From: Gordonia polyisoprenivorans NBRC 16320 = JCM 10675
GTDB lineage: Bacteria; Actinomycetota; Actinomycetes; Mycobacteriales; Mycobacteriaceae
DNA: 64,000 nucleotides
Direction of reading: 5' to 3'
Assembly: GCF_000241325.1 (NCBI RefSeq)
Contig: NZ_BAEI01000075.1
Location: forward strand, 1 to 64,000
Below are positions 61,005-64,000 of this stretch, piece after piece. Under the pieces are notes generated by a model. The model searched no databases. It was given only the letters and a program-made list of their open reading frames with translations, and had not been told where the DNA came from. The translations under genes and the position numbers were made by a program. Each line of letters begins with the position of its first letter. Positions within the stretch are counted from its first letter, which is position 1.

Positions 61005-61958
61005 TCAGTGGTGACCCTCGGTGAGGGTGCGGCGGGTTTCGAATCGACGGTGCTGCCCGGTCAACGGATCGACGAACGACAAGCTGTGCGCGACGAGTCG
61101 AAGGGGCTCGGAGAAGTCCCCGTGCTCGGGGCGCCCGGCCACGTCGGGCCGGACCTCGGGGTAGAGCGGGTCGCCGACGATCGGCACGTCGAGCAGCGCC
61201 ATGTGCAGGCGCAGCTGATGGGTGCGGCCGGTATGCGGGACCAGCCGATACACCGACCCGCTCGCGGTCTGCTCGATCTCGGTGATCTCACTGATCGCGT
61301 TCACCGGGCCGTCGACGACGCGTGCCCGCAGGTCACCGGCAGTTTTCTCGATCCGATTGCGGACCACCCGGGTGTCGGCGATCCCCGCTGCCGGGGCGAG
61401 CGCCCGATACTCCTTCTCGGCCCTGCGCTGCGCGAACAGGTCCTGGTAGGCCGAACGCACCTCGGGTCGCAGCGTGAACAGCAGCACGCCCGCGGTGAGG
61501 CGGTCGAGCCGATGTGCGGGGGCGACGAGATCGGTGCCGAGTGCGCGGCGTAACCGCACCAGCGCGGTCTGGGTGACATGCTGCCCGCGCGGCATCGTCG
61601 CGAGGAAATGCGGTTTGTCGACGACGACGATGTTCTCGTCGCGATACAGGATCGGCAGATCGAAGGGAATCGTGATCTCGTCGGGCAGGTCGCGATAGAG
61701 GTAGACCGACGTGTTGACACGCGCGGGCTGCTCGAGCGTCAGCGGCCGGCCCTCGGCGTCGACGATCTCTCCCCGCTGCGCACGATCGGCGAGGTCGGCG
61801 TCGGTCAGCTCCTGCAACGACGGCGTGGCCCGCAGACAGTCACCGACGGTCGATTCCGGCCCCGACCGCAACACCACACGAGTGGCGTCGACGCCATCGC
61901 GCGGCGGCAGCGGTGCCGGCCGTGCGCGACCGCGATGTCTCCCGGTCCGGCGGCCCAC
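61005..61958 (-). CDS. RluA-family pseudouridine synthase
   Basis: A 317-residue enzyme. The catalytic Asp is in HRLDRLTAGVLLF; the downstream blocks KEYRAL and PHTGRTHQLRLHM are also typical. An N-terminal extension of about 90 residues precedes the fold. Actinobacterial RluA-like proteins modify rRNA or tRNA; the target cannot be told. The start is a GTG at 61958. It lies 9 bp after the SRPBCC gene and is probably in one unit with it. Confidence 0.87.
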   Translation of the reverse strand: MGRRTGRHRGRARPAPLPPRDGVDATRVVLRSGPESTVGDCLRATPSLQELTDADLADRAQRGEIVDAEGRPLTLEQPARVNTSVYLYRDLPDEITIPFDLPILYRDENIVVVDKPHFLATMPRGQHVTQTALVRLRRALGTDLVAPAHRLDRLTAGVLLFTLRPEVRSAYQDLFAQRRAEKEYRALAPAAGIADTRVVRNRIEKTAGDLRARVVDGPVNAISEITEIEQTASGSVYRLVPHTGRTHQLRLHMALLDVPIVGDPLYPEVRPDVAGRPEHGDFSEPLRLVAHSLSFVDPLTGQHRRFETRRTLTEGHH

Positions 61959-61967
61959 CGCGGCGGG

Positions 61968-62444
61968 CTACTTCTCCAGCCGCGTCTTGAGATTCGCGAG
62001 CAGGGCGGCCTGGATGCGGGCGAGTCCCTTGGGCGCGAAGGTCTTCTCGAAGAAGCCGCCGATGCCGCTGGCGTTGCTGTTCCAGGTGGTCGTGGTGGTG
62101 ACCTTGCTGCCCGAGCCGGCCGGCGACACCTGATAGGTGGTCACCATCGACGAATTCTCGTCTTTCTCGGTGATCGTGGCTGCGGCGTTCGGCCCGCTCG
62201 CTGCGCTCCCGGCGCCGGGTGTCACGGAGACGGTGGCCTTGACGTCACGCTGGCGCTTGGAGGTCGCCTGCAGAATCCAGTGCACGACGGTGCCGTCGCC
62301 GTTGCCGCCGCTGATCACCTGGTAGTCGCGGTACTGCTCGGGCAGGATCGCCGGGCGGGTGTCGGCGTAGTCGGCGAGCGCGCCGATCACGGCATCCGGG
62401 GACGCGGCCACCTCTGTCGTTTGACTGGCGGAAATCTGACCCAC
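61968..62444 (-). CDS. SRPBCC family protein (Rv3718c-like)
   Basis: A 158-residue START-like protein: QISASQTTEVAASPDAVIGALADYADTRPAILPEQYRDYQV at the start and FFEKTFAPKGLARIQAALLANLKTRL at the end. It occupies the place of Rv3718c in the recR-ybaB neighbourhood of M. tuberculosis. The GTG at 62444 has AAGGAG upstream. The ligand is unknown; it is divergent from an FAD oxidase of lipid type, so a fatty-acid-like ligand is conceivable. Confidence 0.82.
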   Translation of the reverse strand: MGQISASQTTEVAASPDAVIGALADYADTRPAILPEQYRDYQVISGGNGDGTVVHWILQATSKRQRDVKATVSVTPGAGSAASGPNAAATITEKDENSSMVTTYQVSPAGSGSKVTTTTTWNSNASGIGGFFEKTFAPKGLARIQAALLANLKTRLEK

Positions 62445-62495
62445 TGACCCAACTCCTTCACGATGTACTGATTGGCGGGCGTGCTGCTCACGTCC

Positions 62496-62501
62496 TAGGC
62501 T
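62496..62501 (+). promoter_or_regulatory. -10 hexamer TAGGCT, leaderless start of the FAD oxidase gene
   Basis: TAGGCT ends 6 nt before the GTG at 62508. Confidence 0.5.
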
Positions 62502-62507
62502 AGCCAA

Positions 62508-63935
62508 GTGAGCTCGGCACAGATGGAGATGGGGGCAGCGGCATTCGATGAGGGTGTGGCCACCCTCCTGGCCAGCTACCGCGCCATCGGGCCGCAGGCC
62601 ACGGTCCGTCTGGCGAAGAAGACCTCCAACCTCTTCCGGGCGCGGGCCAAGAACCCGCACCCCGGTCTCGACGTCTCCGGCCTCGACCGGGTGATCTCGG
62701 TCGACGCAGCCGCCAAGACCGCAGATGTCGCGGGGATGTGTACCTACGAGAACCTCGTCGCCGCGACGCTGCCGTACGGGTTGGCTCCCAAGGTCGTTCC
62801 GCAACTCAAGACGATCACCCTCGGCGGCGCGGTGACCGGACTGGGCATCGAGAGCACCTCGTTCCGCAACGGTCTGCCCCACGAGTCGGTCCTCGAGATC
62901 GACATCCTCACCGGTGACGGCGAGATCATCACCGCGACCCCCACCAACGATTATGCGGATCTCTTCTACGGATTCCCCAACTCGTATGGGACGCTCGGTT
63001 ATTCGGTGCGGCTGCGAATCGAACTGGAAGAGGTCGCCCCGTACGTCGCGCTGCGGCATGTGCGGTTCACCGACCTGTCGGCGTTGCAAGAAACGATGGA
63101 TGCGATCGTCACCGACAGGTCCTACGACGGCGAGCGGGTCGACTATCTCGACGGCACGGTGTTCAGCGCCGACGAGGCCTATCTGACGTTGGGTCGGCAG
63201 ACCGATGAACCCGGCTCGGTCAGCGACTACACCGGGATGGACATCTATTACCGGTCCATTCAGCACGATTCGACGCGCACCCCCCAGCGCGATCGGCTGA
63301 CCATCCACGACTATCTGTGGCGGTGGGACACCGACTGGTTCTGGTGTTCCCGGGCGTTCGGGGCGCAAGAGCCCCGCATCCGTCGGCTGTGGCCGAAAAG
63401 GTTGCTGCGCAGCAGTTTCTACTGGAAGCTGATCGGCTACGACCAGCGCTTCGACATCGCCGATCGTCTCAACAAGCGCAAGGGTCTACCCGCCAACGAG
63501 CGTGTCGTGCAGGATATCGAGGTGCCGATCGAGCACACCACCGACTACCTCGACTGGTTCTTGACCACCGTGCCGATCGAGCCGATTTGGTTGTGCCCGT
63601 TACGGCTTCGGGAGAAGGTCGGCGGTAGCGCACCCGACGCGAATCCGCGGCGGCCGTGGCCGCTGTACCCGCTGCAGCCCGACCGCACCTATGTCAACGT
63701 CGGCTTCTGGTCGGCGGTTCCGGTGACCCCCGGCGATCCTGGGCACACCAACAAACTGATCGAACGCAAGGTGGCCGAACTCGATGGCCACAAGTCTCTG
63801 TATTCGGAATCCTTCTACAGCCCTGAGGACTTCGATGAGCTCTACGGAGGCGAGCACTACCGACTGCTCAAGAAGCGGTACGACCCACGCGGCCGGCTGC
63901 TCGATCTCTATGCGAAAGCGGTGAAACGGCAATGA
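62508..63935 (+). CDS. FAD-binding oxidoreductase, Rv3719/TmsA-like
   Basis: A 475-residue flavoprotein. An FAD-binding (PCMH-type) domain fills the first 200 residues (VPQLKTITLGGAVTGLGIESTSFRNG, then VLEIDILTGDGEIITATP). The C-terminal half resembles plant/animal delta-24 sterol reductases (DHCR24). In mycobacteria and relatives such genes sit beside a fatty-acid methyltransferase and reduce the 10-methylene fatty acyl intermediate to the 10-methyl form (tuberculostearic acid). The next gene starts within its stop codon, so the pair is coupled. The specific role is an inference from neighbours. Confidence 0.85.
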   Translation: MSSAQMEMGAAAFDEGVATLLASYRAIGPQATVRLAKKTSNLFRARAKNPHPGLDVSGLDRVISVDAAAKTADVAGMCTYENLVAATLPYGLAPKVVPQLKTITLGGAVTGLGIESTSFRNGLPHESVLEIDILTGDGEIITATPTNDYADLFYGFPNSYGTLGYSVRLRIELEEVAPYVALRHVRFTDLSALQETMDAIVTDRSYDGERVDYLDGTVFSADEAYLTLGRQTDEPGSVSDYTGMDIYYRSIQHDSTRTPQRDRLTIHDYLWRWDTDWFWCSRAFGAQEPRIRRLWPKRLLRSSFYWKLIGYDQRFDIADRLNKRKGLPANERVVQDIEVPIEHTTDYLDWFLTTVPIEPIWLCPLRLREKVGGSAPDANPRRPWPLYPLQPDRTYVNVGFWSAVPVTPGDPGHTNKLIERKVAELDGHKSLYSESFYSPEDFDELYGGEHYRLLKKRYDPRGRLLDLYAKAVKRQ

Positions 63936-64000
63936 CGACGTACAAGGACAGCGCACCGTCGAAAAACGATGCGCAGCATGCCAAGATGACCCTTGCCCAG
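63932..64000 (+). CDS. Start of a downstream gene, probably a fatty-acid methyltransferase (truncated by window end)
   Basis: Only 23 codons are seen (MTTYKDSAPSKNDAQHAKMTLAQ). The ATG overlaps the preceding stop by 4 bp, so translation is coupled. By gene order (Rv3719-Rv3720 in M. tuberculosis) I expect a cyclopropane-fatty-acid-synthase-like SAM methyltransferase, but the visible sequence alone cannot prove it. Confidence 0.5.
   Translation, partial: MTTYKDSAPSKNDAQHAKMTLAQ

Noticed and set aside
1-64000. tRNA, rRNA, SRP RNA, dnaX
   Set aside because: I saw no cloverleaf or conserved RNA segment. The SRP RNA and dnaX often found near recR are not in the visible part.

Overview
The window is high-GC DNA with dense, often 4-bp-overlapping genes, frequent GTG starts and many -10 hexamers lying 6-8 nt before the start codon. 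Gene content fits a mycolic-acid actinomycete (Corynebacteriales). Gordonia or a close relative is my best guess, but that is inference. The right end keeps the order murT-gatD ... recR-ybaB ... SRPBCC-FAD oxidase-methyltransferase known from the Mycobacterium tuberculosis Rv3712-Rv3720 neighbourhood. I see no rRNA, tRNA or CRISPR array.

Layout. 1-1.9 kb: 3' part of a DHA2-type exporter fused to three beta-sandwich repeats. 1.9-5.1 kb: SDR (3-hydroxybutyrate-dehydrogenase type), MHS-family transporter and divergent LysR regulator. 5.2-9.6 kb: DHFR-like reductase, MpaB/Lcp-type oxygenase, secreted M28 peptidase, F420/flavin LLM oxidoreductase. 9.8-18 kb: large MalT-like LuxR regulator, DUF389 membrane protein, alkyl sulfatase, SfLAP-type membrane protein, SulP anion transporter. 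18-24.8 kb: a putative nucleobase-catabolism locus (non-haem iron dioxygenase-like protein, yeast-Fcy1-type cytosine deaminase, PucR regulator, NCS1 permease), split by a DUF222/HNH 13E12-type element and REP-like repeats.

24.8-28.8 kb: lactate oxidation lutABC with a divergent GntR/LldR-type regulator and a clear operator. 28.8-31.5 kb: TetR regulator translationally coupled to a Tat-exported neutral ceramidase. 31.5-35.2 kb: MFS exporter, enoyl-CoA hydratase, 3-hydroxyisobutyryl-CoA hydrolase-like gene. 35.5-43.2 kb: a complete eight-gene Nit1C (nitrilase) cluster, including a second nitrilase homologue whose catalytic Cys and Glu are both Asp. 43.2-46.6 kb: REP pair, GH25 lysozyme, LysR regulator, SRPBCC protein, LLM oxidoreductase. 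46.7-53.1 kb: a full D-glucarate pathway (gudP-like transporter, gudD, kdgD, 2-oxoglutarate semialdehyde dehydrogenase) with a LysR regulator and a 51-bp palindrome. 53.4-64 kb: EamA exporter, HSL-type esterase, MurT/GatD, small Cys-rich protein, GNAT, type-5 uracil-DNA glycosylase, uridine-kinase-like P-loop protein, RecR, YbaB, an Imm10-like orphan, RluA-type pseudouridine synthase, SRPBCC protein, FAD oxidase and the start of the next gene.

The most interesting parts are the Nit1C cluster with its apparent pseudo-nitrilase, the dispersed nucleobase locus, the palindromes next to glucarate and recombination genes, and the dispersed REP-like repeats.
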